Origin: Tabrizicola sp.
Lineage (GTDB): Bacteria; Pseudomonadota; Alphaproteobacteria; Rhodobacterales; Rhodobacteraceae
Assembly: GCF_016793705.1 (NCBI RefSeq)
Contig: NZ_JAEULO010000040.1
Span: 22,986 to 86,985, forward strand
Direction of reading: 5' to 3'
DNA length: 64,000 nucleotides
Shown piece after piece: positions 17,214 through 25,919 of the stretch. A model generated the notes under the pieces. It had not been told where the DNA came from and did not search any database. It saw nothing but the letters and a program-made list of their open reading frames with translations. Each line of letters begins with the position of its first letter. Within the stretch, counting starts at the first letter, position 1. Made by a program: the position numbers and the translations under genes.

Positions 17214-17587
17214 GTTGCTGTCATCCCTGTTCGCATGTCGTTGGTGTCTTGTCGCCTTCGATGGCTTCCGTGGCTGTCCGGCAAAGCTTCTCCCGGCGAC
17301 GAACCAAGAGGTTCGCCGGGGCAGCCTTGGGTGCCACGGTCAGTTGGGTAGAGGTCGGGGTCGGCTGATGGGCCGACATCGTTCAGGCAGTCTTGCGGCG
17401 CGCAGGCCATAAGTCAAGTATTTCTTGAGTTTTGCAATTCACTGCCCGACACTGCCGCGGAGGGACAGCCGCGATGCACGGCAAGCGACGGAAAACAATG
17501 AAACTCTCAAGTCGACCTGGGCTTGATGCGTTTCGGGTTTCCTTCTGCAGCAACTTGGCTACGCTTGCCGAACCAGAGGATGCGCCG
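17214..17587. other. Divergent control region between permease and TetR genes
   Basis: 374 bases with no convincing gene. An open frame reaches upstream of the tetR gene from 17432, but its first 52 codons look unrelated to TetR proteins. Apart from the inverted repeat at 17414-17428, the region is GC-rich and otherwise featureless. Confidence 0.5.
17414..17428. promoter_or_regulatory. Candidate TetR operator
   Basis: TCAAG-TATTT-CTTGA is a perfect five-base inverted repeat in an AT-rich island between the divergent permease and TetR genes. Read on the minus strand the flank offers a TTGACT -35-like box pointing toward the permease operon. Short arms make this a tentative call. Confidence 0.35.
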
Positions 17588-18208
17588 ATGAAACCTGAAG
17601 ACTTCTTGCTGGTCCAACCCCAACAGGACCGCGCCTTGGCCAAGTTCCGCAAGATGGTCGATGCCGGCATCGAAATCCTGGCCGAAAGCGGTTTCGCCGG
17701 GCTGACGACGGATGCCATCGCGGCAAGGGCCGGAGTGAATATCTCGACATTCTACAAATACTTCCCCAACCGCGAGGCGCTGGTCCGCTATCTGGCGGTG
17801 GACTTCATCGACAAGCAGACCGCCTCGATGCTGGCGGTGATCGACCGGATGCCGCCCGATGCGCCGCTGGAGGTGGTGATTCCCGCCATGCTGGATGCGG
17901 CGGTGGACGATTGGGCGGGCAACGCCGCCTCGCGCGCGCTGCAAGGCAGCTTCATCCTCGATCCGGTGCTCTACGACGCCTACAGCCGCAGCAGCCAGGA
18001 CGTCGCGGTCGCGCTGCAACCCTTCATGGCCGTCTGGAACATCGAGGGCAATTTCGAGGATTGGGACCGGATGCATTCGGTCTTCGGCGACAGCGCCATC
18101 GTGTTGTTCGACCGCGCCGCGAAGGCCGAGCCGGACGAGCAGGCCAAGGTCGTCACCCAGCTGAAAAAGCTCGCCGTTGCCTACTTCAAGACTGCCGTAA
18201 GGACCTGA
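17588..18208 (+). CDS. TetR-family transcriptional regulator
   Basis: 206 residues. The helix-turn-helix spans about residues 25-60 (FAGLTTDAIAARAGVNISTFYKYFPNREALVRYL, the canonical TetR pattern), followed by a helical ligand domain. ATG 17588 is chosen because GAGGA lies six bases before it; a longer frame starting at 17432 adds 52 residues unlike TetR N-termini. Divergent from the permease-TMADH-GcvT operon, which it most likely represses. Confidence 0.88.
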   Translation: MKPEDFLLVQPQQDRALAKFRKMVDAGIEILAESGFAGLTTDAIAARAGVNISTFYKYFPNREALVRYLAVDFIDKQTASMLAVIDRMPPDAPLEVVIPAMLDAAVDDWAGNAASRALQGSFILDPVLYDAYSRSSQDVAVALQPFMAVWNIEGNFEDWDRMHSVFGDSAIVLFDRAAKAEPDEQAKVVTQLKKLAVAYFKTAVRT

Positions 18209-18272
18209 CTGCTTTGCCGATACCGCTTGCGTCAGCCCGGCGGCCCGAGTCGCGCAGAAAGGGCGAACCCGC

Positions 18273-18932
18273 TCAGATCAACGGGGCATCACTCTCGACC
18301 ATGCCCGAGCGGATCATGGCGGCGGTCTGCAGGTAGTGGTCGCGCAGCAGACGTTCGGCCCGGGTCGTATCCCGTGCCAGGACGGCATCGGCGATGTCGC
18401 CATGTTCGGCGTCGATGTCGCGTTTTTGCGGCCCGGCGTCCAGCAGCGCGGGGATGCGATAGCGCTCGGTCGCGGCATAGAGGCGTTCGAAGAAGTTCAT
18501 CAGCCAGTCGGAGCCGCAGGCCGCAAGAAGCGCGCGGTGAAAGGCGTGATGGCGGGTCTTCAATTCGTCCACATCGCTGCTTTCCCGCCCGGTCTGTCGA
18601 CGAAGGGCGTAAAGCGCGGCGACGATCGACGCCTCCCAGGCATCGTCGCCCTGCGCGATCGAAAGACGCAGCGCCTCGGTCTCGACCAGAAGGCGGGCGT
18701 GCAGGGCATCTTCGAACTCGGCCAGCGACCGGGCCGAGACGCGGAAGCCGCGCAGGGATTCGGCAGTGACAAGGCGTTCCGCCTGAAGCCGGTTCAGCGC
18801 CTCGCGCAGCGGCGAGAAGCCCATCCTGTAGCGCTCGCTGAGTTCGGCAAGGCGCAGCGGGCTGTCGGGAGCGAAGCAGCCATCGACGATGTCTTTGCGC
18901 AGGGAAACATAGGCTTTTTCCGCAAGAGTCAT
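18273..18932 (-). CDS. GntR-family regulator (FCD/FadR type)
   Basis: 219 residues. The N-terminal winged helix (LRLAELSERYRMGFSPLREALNRLQAERLV) is followed by an all-helical FCD ligand domain (EFEDALHARLLVETEALRL, with His in ELKTRHHAFHRALL and ILxxH-like EHGDIADAVLARD). FCD domains often bind organic acids through a metal. It is divergent from the bicupin/FAH/nitrilase operon, and a large inverted repeat lies between, so it should control that operon. Start MTLAEKAYV was preferred over upstream in-frame ATGs because it gives the canonical N-terminus. Confidence 0.9.
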   Translation of the reverse strand: MTLAEKAYVSLRKDIVDGCFAPDSPLRLAELSERYRMGFSPLREALNRLQAERLVTAESLRGFRVSARSLAEFEDALHARLLVETEALRLSIAQGDDAWEASIVAALYALRRQTGRESSDVDELKTRHHAFHRALLAACGSDWLMNFFERLYAATERYRIPALLDAGPQKRDIDAEHGDIADAVLARDTTRAERLLRDHYLQTAAMIRSGMVESDAPLI

Positions 18933-18985
18933 GATCGCATCCTTCACTGGCCGCAGCATATCCAGAGCCGGCGACACGTGCAATT

Positions 18986-19026
18986 CCAATATTTTCGAAA
19001 ATCTTTATTGCCATCGAAAATACTGG
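18986..19026. promoter_or_regulatory. GntR operator: large inverted repeat
   Basis: CCAATATTTTCGA (18986-18998) and TCGAAAATACTGG (19014-19026) are inverted copies over 13 bases with a single mismatch. Inside the left half, ATTTTCGAAAAT is itself a perfect 12-base palindrome. The AT-rich element stands out from its GC-rich surroundings and sits between the divergent GntR gene and the catabolic operon starting at 19072. Confidence 0.6.
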
Positions 19027-19071
19027 CTGGCATAGTTCGCGCGTCATCTCAGCCGGAGGAGGGGGAAGGCC

Positions 19072-20193
19072 ATGGCCGCCAAACGCGAAAACCACCGTGA
19101 GGATGTTGTCGGCCGCGCCAATGTCGAGGATACGCCGGAGCTTTTGGCCTATTACGACCAGCTCGAAGGCTACCATGCCGGTGCGCTCTGGACCGTGGCG
19201 AACAAGATCGAGCCCTGGCAGCCGCAAAGCCAGTCGGTCCCGGTGGTCTGGAGATACAAGGACCTGCGCGATCATGTGATCCGCTCGGTCGATCTGGTGA
19301 CGCCAGAGAAGGCGGGGCGTCGGGTGATCTATCTGAACAACCCGGGGCGGCAGGACGTGGCGGCGGCGGTCGGCTGGATCTATGCCGGCCTTCAGGTGAT
19401 GAAGCCGGGCGAGGTGGCCGGCGCCCATCGCCATTCGGCCAGCGCGATCCGCTTCATCATGGAAGGGCGCGGTGCCTATACCGTCGTCGACGGTCACAAG
19501 ATGACGCTCGGCGCGAATGATTTCGTGCTGACCCCCAACGGCACCTGGCACGAACATGGCGTCAGCGCGGATGGGGCGCTGTGCCTGTGGCAGGACGGGC
19601 TGGACATTCCCTTCGTCAACGCGATGGAGGCGAATTTCTACGAAGTGCACCCCGACCTCAACCAGGCGGTGGGCTATGCCGTCGACGACATGACCAAGAC
19701 CTGGGGCAATCCGGGGCTGACCCCCTATGGCGACAGATGGGGCAAGGCCTACAGCCCGATGCTCAAATACGAATGGGCACCCACCTATGACGCGCTGACC
19801 CGCTATTCGGCATGCACGGGGGGAAGCCCGTTCGATGGTGTGCTGATGGAATACGTCAACCCGACGACCAATGGCCCGGTGATGCAGACGCTGGGTGCCA
19901 GCATGCAGATGCTGCGGCCGGGTGAGCAGACGAAGGCGCATCGCCACACCGGCAGCTACCTCTATCATGTCGCCAAAGGCCGGGGCCATTCGATCATAAA
20001 CGGCAAGCGGTTCGACTGGCAGGAACGCGACATTTTCTGCGTTCCCTCCTGGGCGTGGCACGAACACGTCAACGCATCGGACCGCGAGGATGCCTGCCTC
20101 TTCTGCCTGAACGACCTGCCGGTCATGCGGGCGCTCGGGCTCTATCGGGAAGAGGCTTTCGGTGAAAACGGCGGCCAGCAGCCGCTTCTGTAA
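19072..20193 (+). CDS. Gentisate 1,2-dioxygenase-like bicupin
   Basis: 373 residues, the usual length for gentisate/salicylate-type ring-cleaving bicupins. First cupin: AHRHSASAIRFIMEGRGAYTVVDG, with iron ligands expected at His119, His121 and His160 (GTWHEHG). Second cupin: AHRHTGSYLYHVAKGRGHSIINGKRFDWQERDIFCVPSWAWHEH. The enzyme would open a hydroxylated aromatic carboxylate to a maleylpyruvate-type product. It is followed 9 bases later by an FAH-family hydrolase, the usual next step. Exact substrate (gentisate, salicylate, hydroxynaphthoate or a hydroxypyridine acid) is not fixed by the sequence. Confidence 0.85.
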   Translation: MAAKRENHREDVVGRANVEDTPELLAYYDQLEGYHAGALWTVANKIEPWQPQSQSVPVVWRYKDLRDHVIRSVDLVTPEKAGRRVIYLNNPGRQDVAAAVGWIYAGLQVMKPGEVAGAHRHSASAIRFIMEGRGAYTVVDGHKMTLGANDFVLTPNGTWHEHGVSADGALCLWQDGLDIPFVNAMEANFYEVHPDLNQAVGYAVDDMTKTWGNPGLTPYGDRWGKAYSPMLKYEWAPTYDALTRYSACTGGSPFDGVLMEYVNPTTNGPVMQTLGASMQMLRPGEQTKAHRHTGSYLYHVAKGRGHSIINGKRFDWQERDIFCVPSWAWHEHVNASDREDACLFCLNDLPVMRALGLYREEAFGENGGQQPLL

Positions 20194-20202
20194 GGACTGA
20201 TC

Positions 20203-21126
20203 ATGAAACTGGTGACCTACCGCGCCTCGGTCGAAAGCGCGGCCCGTCTTGGGGTGATCGAGGGCGATCTTGTCGTCGACGTGGAGCGGCTGGCGGCCGC
20301 GCAGGGCGAGTGCCTGCCGGCGACCATGCTGGGGCTGATCGACACCGGCCGCCCGGGGCTGGAGACTCTGCGCGCCTGTCTGGCGGCGGCGAAGGGCCGC
20401 CACAAGCCCGGCACGGCGACGGCCCTGTCGAACGTGTCTCTTCTCGCTCCGATCCCGCGGCCGCGGAAGAACATCTTCGGGATCGGACTCAACTATGTCG
20501 AGCATGTCGCGGAAAGCGCGGCCTCTCTGGACACGTCCAAGGACCTGCCGAAACAGCCGGTGGTGTTCTCGAAGCCGCCGACGACGGTGATCGGGCCAGG
20601 CGACGCGATCCAGCACGACACCAAGATGACCAGGCAGCTGGACTGGGAGGTGGAACTGGCCGTCATCATCGGCACCACCGCCCGTCGCGTCCGGCGCGAG
20701 GCGGCCCTGGCGCATGTCTTCGGCTATTCTGTGATGATCGACGTCTCGGCCCGCGACAACCGCCGCGCGGGCCAGTGGATCTTCTCCAAGGGCATGGACA
20801 GCTACGCCCCCTTCGGCCCCGTACTCGTCACGGCGGACGAGATTCCCGATCCGCAGTGCCTGGACCTGTGGCTGACCGTCAACGGGGTGGAAAAGCAGCG
20901 GTCGAACACGCGTCACATGCTGTTCAAGGTCGATGAGCTGATCGCCGACATCTCGACCGGTATGACGCTGGAACCGGGCGACATCATCGCCAGCGGCACG
21001 CCGGAAGGCGTCGGCGCGGGCAGGTCGCCGCAGGAATGGCTGAAACCGGGCGACGTGGTCCTGGGCCATGTGCAGGGGATCGGCACGCTGCGCAATCCGG
21101 TCGTGAACGCGACCCCGGAAGACTGA
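20203..21126 (+). CDS. Fumarylacetoacetate hydrolase-family protein (fumaryl-/maleylpyruvate hydrolase candidate)
   Basis: 307 residues. The catalytic FAH domain starts around residue 85 (RPRKNIFGIGLNYVEHV), contains the metal-binding Glu pair in LDWEVELAVIIG and Asp in MIDVSARDNRR, and ends with MTLEPGDIIASGTPEGVGAG. It would cleave the ring-fission product of the bicupin into pyruvate plus fumarate or maleate. No maleylpyruvate isomerase is present nearby, so direct hydrolysis of the cis compound, or an isomerase encoded elsewhere, has to be assumed. Confidence 0.85.
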   Translation: MKLVTYRASVESAARLGVIEGDLVVDVERLAAAQGECLPATMLGLIDTGRPGLETLRACLAAAKGRHKPGTATALSNVSLLAPIPRPRKNIFGIGLNYVEHVAESAASLDTSKDLPKQPVVFSKPPTTVIGPGDAIQHDTKMTRQLDWEVELAVIIGTTARRVRREAALAHVFGYSVMIDVSARDNRRAGQWIFSKGMDSYAPFGPVLVTADEIPDPQCLDLWLTVNGVEKQRSNTRHMLFKVDELIADISTGMTLEPGDIIASGTPEGVGAGRSPQEWLKPGDVVLGHVQGIGTLRNPVVNATPED

Positions 21127-21210
21127 CAGGTTGCATTTCCTGACCGGAAGGTTCCTGTGGGGGTCCGGGGGTGCTGCGCTCCGGGGCCCCGATCCTTAGC
21201 GGAGGCGACG

Positions 21211-22140
21211 ATGTCCACCCCCTTCACTTCTGCCGTGGTCCAGATGGCCTCGGTCCCCAATGACCCGCTGGCCACCGCCGAAAAGGCCGCCCTGCGGCTG
21301 CGCGAAGCCGCTGAAAATGGCGCTCGGCTGGTGGTTTTCCCCGAGGCGCTGATCGGCGGCTACCCCAAGGGCGCCAGCTTCGGCGCGCCGATCGGCATGC
21401 GCAAGCCCGAGGGGCGCGCGGCCTTCGCGCGCTACCACGCCTCGGCCATCGACCTGGACGGACCCGAGGTCGCCTGCCTGACCGAAGCCTGCACTGAAAC
21501 GGGTGTCTTCGCCGTCGTCGGCGTGATCGAACGCGACGGTGCGACGCTCTATTGCACCGTCCTCTACCTTGATGGCGCAAAGGGGCTGGTCGGCAAGCAT
21601 CGCAAGCTGATGCCCACGGCGGGCGAGCGCCTGATCTGGGGCTTTGGCGACGGATCGACGATGCCCGCCTTCAAGACCGACCTCGGCACCATCGGCGCAG
21701 TGATCTGCTGGGAAAACTACATGCCGGCGCTGCGGATGCATATGTATCACCAGGGCGTCAGCCTGTATTGCGCGCCCACTGCGGATGACCGCGACACCTG
21801 GCTTCCCACCATGCAGCACATCGCGCTGGAAGGCCGCACCTTCGTTCTGACTGCCTGCCAGCACATCACCCGCGCCGCCTATGGTCCCGACCACGAAAGC
21901 GCGCTCGGCGACGAGCCCGACCGCGTGATGATGCGCGGCGGATCGGCCATCGTGTCACCTATGGGTCGGGTGCTGGCCGGACCGGATTTCAATGGCGAGA
22001 CCGTGCTCTACGCCGAGATCGATCCCGACGAGGTGATGCGCGCCAAGTTCGACTTCGACGTGACCGGCCACTACGCCCGGCCGGACGTCTTCCAGCTGAT
22101 CGTGGACAGCCGGGCGAAACCTGCGGTGCGCGAAATCTGA
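21211..22140 (+). CDS. Nitrilase
   Basis: 309 residues. The Glu-Lys-Cys triad is visible as Glu45 (VVFPEALIGGYPKG), Lys132 (KHRKLMPT) and Cys166 (VICWENYMP). The CWENYMP and HRKLMPTAGER segments are those of true nitrilases rather than amidases. It converts an organic nitrile to the acid plus ammonia. It starts after a GGAGG site, and its stop overlaps the next start (ATGA-type TGATG). Its place in a ring-cleavage operon suggests that an aromatic or heteroaromatic nitrile is an entry substrate. Confidence 0.9.
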   Translation: MSTPFTSAVVQMASVPNDPLATAEKAALRLREAAENGARLVVFPEALIGGYPKGASFGAPIGMRKPEGRAAFARYHASAIDLDGPEVACLTEACTETGVFAVVGVIERDGATLYCTVLYLDGAKGLVGKHRKLMPTAGERLIWGFGDGSTMPAFKTDLGTIGAVICWENYMPALRMHMYHQGVSLYCAPTADDRDTWLPTMQHIALEGRTFVLTACQHITRAAYGPDHESALGDEPDRVMMRGGSAIVSPMGRVLAGPDFNGETVLYAEIDPDEVMRAKFDFDVTGHYARPDVFQLIVDSRAKPAVREI

Positions 22141-22772
22141 TGCGCTACGACCTTGACCGGGTGCCCGAGCCGATCGCCTACAAGCTCCTGGCCGCGACCG
22201 TCATTCCCCGGCCCATCGCCTGGGTGGTGACCAAGGGGAAGGAGGGGTTGAACGCCGCGCCCTATTCGTTCTTCAACGTCATGGGATCGGCCCCGCCGAC
22301 CATCGCGCTGGGGCTGATGGCGGCGCCGGACCGCGGGTTCAAGGACACCGCGCTGAACATCCTCGAAACCGGGGAATTCGTCGTGAACCTGGTGCCGGAA
22401 CGGCTGGCCGGGCAGATGAACCTGACCGCAGCCGACGCGCCGCGCGGGGTGGACGAACTCGCTCTGGCGGGGCTGGAAACGCTGCCCTCGACCCACATCG
22501 CCCCGCCCCGCATCGCCGAAAGCCCGGTTGCCTTCGAATGCCGGTCGCTGTCCTCGGTCATCACCGGTCCGTGCCAGACGGTCGTGATCGGCCGCGTGCT
22601 CGCCGTGCATATCGAGGACCGGTTCCTCAAGGACCCCGATCGCGCGCATATCCGGACCGACGCGCTTGACCTCGTGGCCCGCAGCTACGGCAGCGACTAT
22701 GTCCGCACACACGACACGTTCCGACTGGACCGTCCGACCTGGGCGGGGCTGAAGGCCGAAGGAAAAGTCTGA
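22140..22772 (+). CDS. Flavin reductase-like FMN-binding protein
   Basis: 210 residues of the split-barrel flavin reductase/DIM6-NTAB type (IPRPIAWVVTKGKEGLNAAPYSFFNVMG, then FVVNLVPERLAGQMNLT). Such proteins bind FMN and may be reductases for a two-component oxygenase or act alone. No partner oxygenase is visible. It begins one base into the nitrilase stop codon and is the last intact gene of the operon. Confidence 0.85.
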   Translation: MRYDLDRVPEPIAYKLLAATVIPRPIAWVVTKGKEGLNAAPYSFFNVMGSAPPTIALGLMAAPDRGFKDTALNILETGEFVVNLVPERLAGQMNLTAADAPRGVDELALAGLETLPSTHIAPPRIAESPVAFECRSLSSVITGPCQTVVIGRVLAVHIEDRFLKDPDRAHIRTDALDLVARSYGSDYVRTHDTFRLDRPTWAGLKAEGKV

Positions 22773-22845
22773 TCCCAACAAGGTTTTCGGAGAAGGCAGG
22801 GCTTTCGAGAATACCGTCGGTAGGATTGCGGTCAGCGTCATCTCT

Positions 22846-23140
22846 GCCGGGGATCGAGGACACCGGGCACACGCGGCTTCTGGTCTTCACCAACGGACAC
22901 CCGGAAATCCTGAAGCGGATCGACCCCGAAGGCCGAAGACGACGTCAAGTTGCAGATTGGCATCCAGATGCTGCGCGAAGCGGCGGAGAGGCGGGTGACA
23001 TCGCCGGCTGCGACCGACCTGACGGTCGATCTGCGCGGCACGCCCTGCAGTGGCACGGCTCAGTTCAGCCCGAAACCGGGGCCGGCGGCGCATTGGCCCG
23101 CGCGGCTGTGCCTCATCCCGACGTCGATCCCCGGTGTGAC
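22846..23140 (+). pseudogene. Frameshifted relic of a NicX-like 2,5-dihydroxypyridine 5,6-dioxygenase (M29-like fold)
   Basis: One frame reads GHTRLLVFTNGHPEILKRIDP. Near 22930 the homology moves to another frame and continues AEDDVKLQIGIQMLREAAER, then RVTSPAATDLTVDLRG and PGPAAHWP. In NicX-type proteins these segments are contiguous (EVLARMLP-TEDDKRR ... VRSKAGSDF ... PGRWDHWPSG). There is no start, the middle segment lacks the aromatic-rich loop, and the C-terminal half is missing. The gene is therefore dead. It directly follows the catabolic operon and probably belonged to it. Alignment is from memory; the limits are approximate. Confidence 0.5.
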
Positions 23141-23615
23141 TGGACCTGCACCGGCTTCAGGCCGCGCGCAACCGAACTGGATCAACCTCTCGCGATCAAG
23201 CGCGTTGATCCCGACGATTCCAGATTCGCGCTGCTGCAAGTCCAGGATCGCCGTCCTGGACCGCTGCGGCGGCCTCCCGGCGGCCCTCGTGTCTCCGATG
23301 TGAGTTTGTATGGGTTCCCCAAATTTGGTCAGCCGAGCAATCCGGGAACTGACGGGCGTTTCGTTGCGGTCAACCGCAAGCTCCGCTAAAGGGGACCACC
23401 GCAGCGCATCATCCCGGCGTGAGATGCGTCTCGCCGACATACCGACCCTTGCGACGCAGCTCTAGGCGCCGCAAACCAGAGGGGAAGCTTTGCGATGGCG
23501 GGCATTCGTGTGCAATCCGCGTGCAGTGATCGTCGTGACATGGCGAAAAGTGGCGAAACGGAGCGTGAGGACGGCGGGCGGTCAAACGACCCAGCGATTT
23601 GAGTTTGCAGAAAAA
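23141..23615. other. Stretch without a recognisable gene upstream of dusA
   Basis: About 475 bases between the NicX-like relic and dusA. Open frames exist on both strands but none is family-like, and the first part may be further decayed relic sequence. A short direct repeat (TGGCGAAAAG / TGGCGAAACG around 23539-23560) lies before dusA. Confidence 0.4.
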
Positions 23616-24599
23616 ATGACAGAATATCAGCCATATAGACTCTCCGTCGCCCCCATGATGGACTGGACCGACCGGCACTGTCGCGTCTTCCACCGGCAGA
23701 TGACCCGGCGGGCGATGCTCTACACGGAAATGGTGACGGCCCCCGCCATTGTCCACGGACCTAAACCCCGCCTTCTCGACTTCTCCCCGCAGGAACATCC
23801 CGTCGCACTGCAACTCGGCGGCTCAGACCCGGTGGAACTCGCTTCCGCCGTCCGTATCGCTGCCCCCTGGGGCTACGACGAGATCAACCTGAACTGCGGT
23901 TGCCCCTCGGACCGCGTGCAGTCCGGCTGCTTCGGGGCCGTCCTGATGGAACGACCGACACTCGTCGCCGATTGCGTCCGTGCGATGCAGGGCGAGACCG
24001 ACACCCCCGTCACCGTCAAATGCCGGATCGGGGTGGACAACCAGGACCCCGAAGCCGTCCTGCCCGCCTTCATCGAGACCATGGCCGGGGCAGGGGTCCG
24101 CCATATCATCGTCCACGCCCGGAAAGCCTGGCTCCAGGGCCTTTCTCCCAAGGAGAACCGGGAAATCCCGCCGCTCGATCATGACCTCGTGGTCCGCATG
24201 AAGCGCCTTTTCTCCGAGCTGACGATCTGCATCAACGGCGGCATCACCAGCCTGGCGCAGGCGAAGGCGCTCCTCGACCATGGCCTCGACGGCGTGATGC
24301 TCGGCCGCGCCGCCTACCATGACCCGGCGAACACCCTGATCGGCGCCGACGCGCTCTGGGGCGATGATTTCGCGCCCGACTCGCTGGCCGTCGTCGACAC
24401 CATGCGCCCCTATATCGCCGCGCATCTGGCGCGTGGCGGGCGCCTGCACCAGATCACCCGCCACATGCTCGGCCTCTTCCAGGGCCGGCCCGGCGCGCGC
24501 GGTTGGCGACGGGTCCTGTCGGTCGAGGCCACCCGCGACGGGGCAGGCCTCGAGGTGATCGACCGCGCGCTCGCCGAACTTCAGGCCCGCGCCGCCTGA
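23616..24599 (+). CDS. dusA: tRNA-dihydrouridine synthase A
   Basis: 327 residues. FMN-barrel start LSVAPMMDWTDRHCRVFHR and the DusA signature NLNCGCPSDRVQSGCFGAVLM, with the catalytic Cys in the CGCPS region, then VHARKAWLQGLSPKENREIPPL typical of DusA and ICINGGI. It reduces uridine 20/20a in the tRNA D-loop. The ATG at 23616 gives the conserved N-terminus; a 42-codon extension upstream is non-homologous. No strong ribosome site is visible. The 3' end overlaps the convergent MFS gene by 19 bases. Confidence 0.95.
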   Translation: MTEYQPYRLSVAPMMDWTDRHCRVFHRQMTRRAMLYTEMVTAPAIVHGPKPRLLDFSPQEHPVALQLGGSDPVELASAVRIAAPWGYDEINLNCGCPSDRVQSGCFGAVLMERPTLVADCVRAMQGETDTPVTVKCRIGVDNQDPEAVLPAFIETMAGAGVRHIIVHARKAWLQGLSPKENREIPPLDHDLVVRMKRLFSELTICINGGITSLAQAKALLDHGLDGVMLGRAAYHDPANTLIGADALWGDDFAPDSLAVVDTMRPYIAAHLARGGRLHQITRHMLGLFQGRPGARGWRRVLSVEATRDGAGLEVIDRALAELQARAA

Positions 24600-25774
24600 C
24601 GCGGGATCAGCCGCGACAGGCCCAGCACCAGCGCACCGCAAAGGGCAATCGCCCCCAGCATCGGCGTCACCGTCCCGTCCAGGAACGGACCGGCAGCCAC
24701 CACCAGCGCCCCCGCTGCCATCATCTGCAACGTGCCCCCCAGCGAGGCCGCCAGCCCCGCGATCGCACCATGCTCCTCCAGCGCCTGCACCTGCGCGCTC
24801 GGCATCAGCACCCCCAGGAACATATTGCCGATGAAAAGCGTCGTCATCGTCACCGGCAGGCTCGCCAGCCCCGCCAGCGCCAGCCCGAAGCCTGCGAAGG
24901 TCGCCAGCGAAAACCCGATCGTCGCCCGCCGGATCATCCGCAGCGTGCCGGCCCGCGCCGCGATCGTCGCCGAGAACTGCGAGGCCGCGAAGAAGCCCAC
25001 TGCATTGACCGCGAAAGCCAGCGAGAATTGCGTCGCCGTCAGCCCGAAGCTGCCGATATAGACGAAAGAGGCGGCGGCGATGAAGACGAAGAAGCTCGCA
25101 AAGGCGAAACCCGCGAGGAGGGTCATCACCAGGAAGCTCCGGTTGGTCATCAGGGTCCGTGCGCCCGTCAGCGTGCTCGCCAGATCGAAGCGCCGCCGGT
25201 TCTCCGCTGCCAGGGTCTCGGGCACCGCGAAATGGATCAGCCCCGCGCTCACCAGCGCCGCGCCCAGGAGCGCCCAGAAGATCAGCCGCCAGCTGCCAAG
25301 CGCCAGCAATCCCGCGCCCGACAGGGGGGCAAGCAGCGGCGAGACGGCGATCACGATCATGATCGTCGACATCATCCGCGTCGCCGCCGGGCCGGTCGCC
25401 ATGTCGCGGATCACCGCGCGCAGGACGACCATATTCGCCGCCCCGCCCGCGCCCTGCACCATCCGTCCCACCACCAGCCAGCCGAGCGTCGGCGCCAGCG
25501 CACAGGTCACGGTGCCCAGGATGAAAAGCGCCAGCCCGACATAAAGCGGCGGCTTCCGCCCCGCCTGGTCGGCCCAGGGGCCATAGACCAGCTGCGCGAG
25601 GCCGAAGGTGATGAAATAGCCGACGATGGTCCACTGCACCTCGTGCTGGCTGGCCCCCAGGTCGCGGCCGATATCGGGCATCGCCGGCAGATACATATCG
25701 ATGGCAAACGGCCCGACGGCCGCCACCAGCCCCAGGATGATCGACATCGAGGTCGTGGAAATGCTGCGGGTCAT
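24581..25774 (-). CDS. Bcr/CflA-type MFS drug transporter
   Basis: 397 residues with 12 predicted membrane helices. The first helix shows the Bcr/CflA signature AVGPFAIDMYLPAMPDIGRDL, and the loop between helices 2 and 3 reads GPWADQAGRKPPL (motif A). Helix 4-5 carries the GRMVQGAGGAANMVVLRAVIRD motif. It would export drugs or metabolites such as sulfonamides or bicyclomycin. Start MTRSIST gives a normal cytoplasmic N-terminus. It converges on and overlaps dusA by 19 bases. Confidence 0.92.
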   Translation of the reverse strand: MTRSISTTSMSIILGLVAAVGPFAIDMYLPAMPDIGRDLGASQHEVQWTIVGYFITFGLAQLVYGPWADQAGRKPPLYVGLALFILGTVTCALAPTLGWLVVGRMVQGAGGAANMVVLRAVIRDMATGPAATRMMSTIMIVIAVSPLLAPLSGAGLLALGSWRLIFWALLGAALVSAGLIHFAVPETLAAENRRRFDLASTLTGARTLMTNRSFLVMTLLAGFAFASFFVFIAAASFVYIGSFGLTATQFSLAFAVNAVGFFAASQFSATIAARAGTLRMIRRATIGFSLATFAGFGLALAGLASLPVTMTTLFIGNMFLGVLMPSAQVQALEEHGAIAGLAASLGGTLQMMAAGALVVAAGPFLDGTVTPMLGAIALCGALVLGLSRLIPRQAARA

Positions 25775-25919
25775 GCGGGCCTTCCTTCGGGAGCATGCGG
25801 CGAAAGCGGGCAGCCTTACTCCGGCTGTCCGGAAAAGGGAAGACCGGCCCGGCATTTCCGGCTGGCCTGCGTCCGTCCAGCCCGCTAAACGGACGGAACA
25901 TCATTCCGGATCCCACAAC

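Noticed and set aside
18289-21069. A 926-residue minus-strand frame covering the bicupin and FAH genes
   Set aside because: Shadow frame with Arg/His/Asp-rich low-information sequence, and it conflicts with three well-supported genes.
21140-21200. G/C-rich partial hairpin before the nitrilase gene
   Set aside because: The arms pair with several mismatches and no terminator features. The operon probably continues through it.
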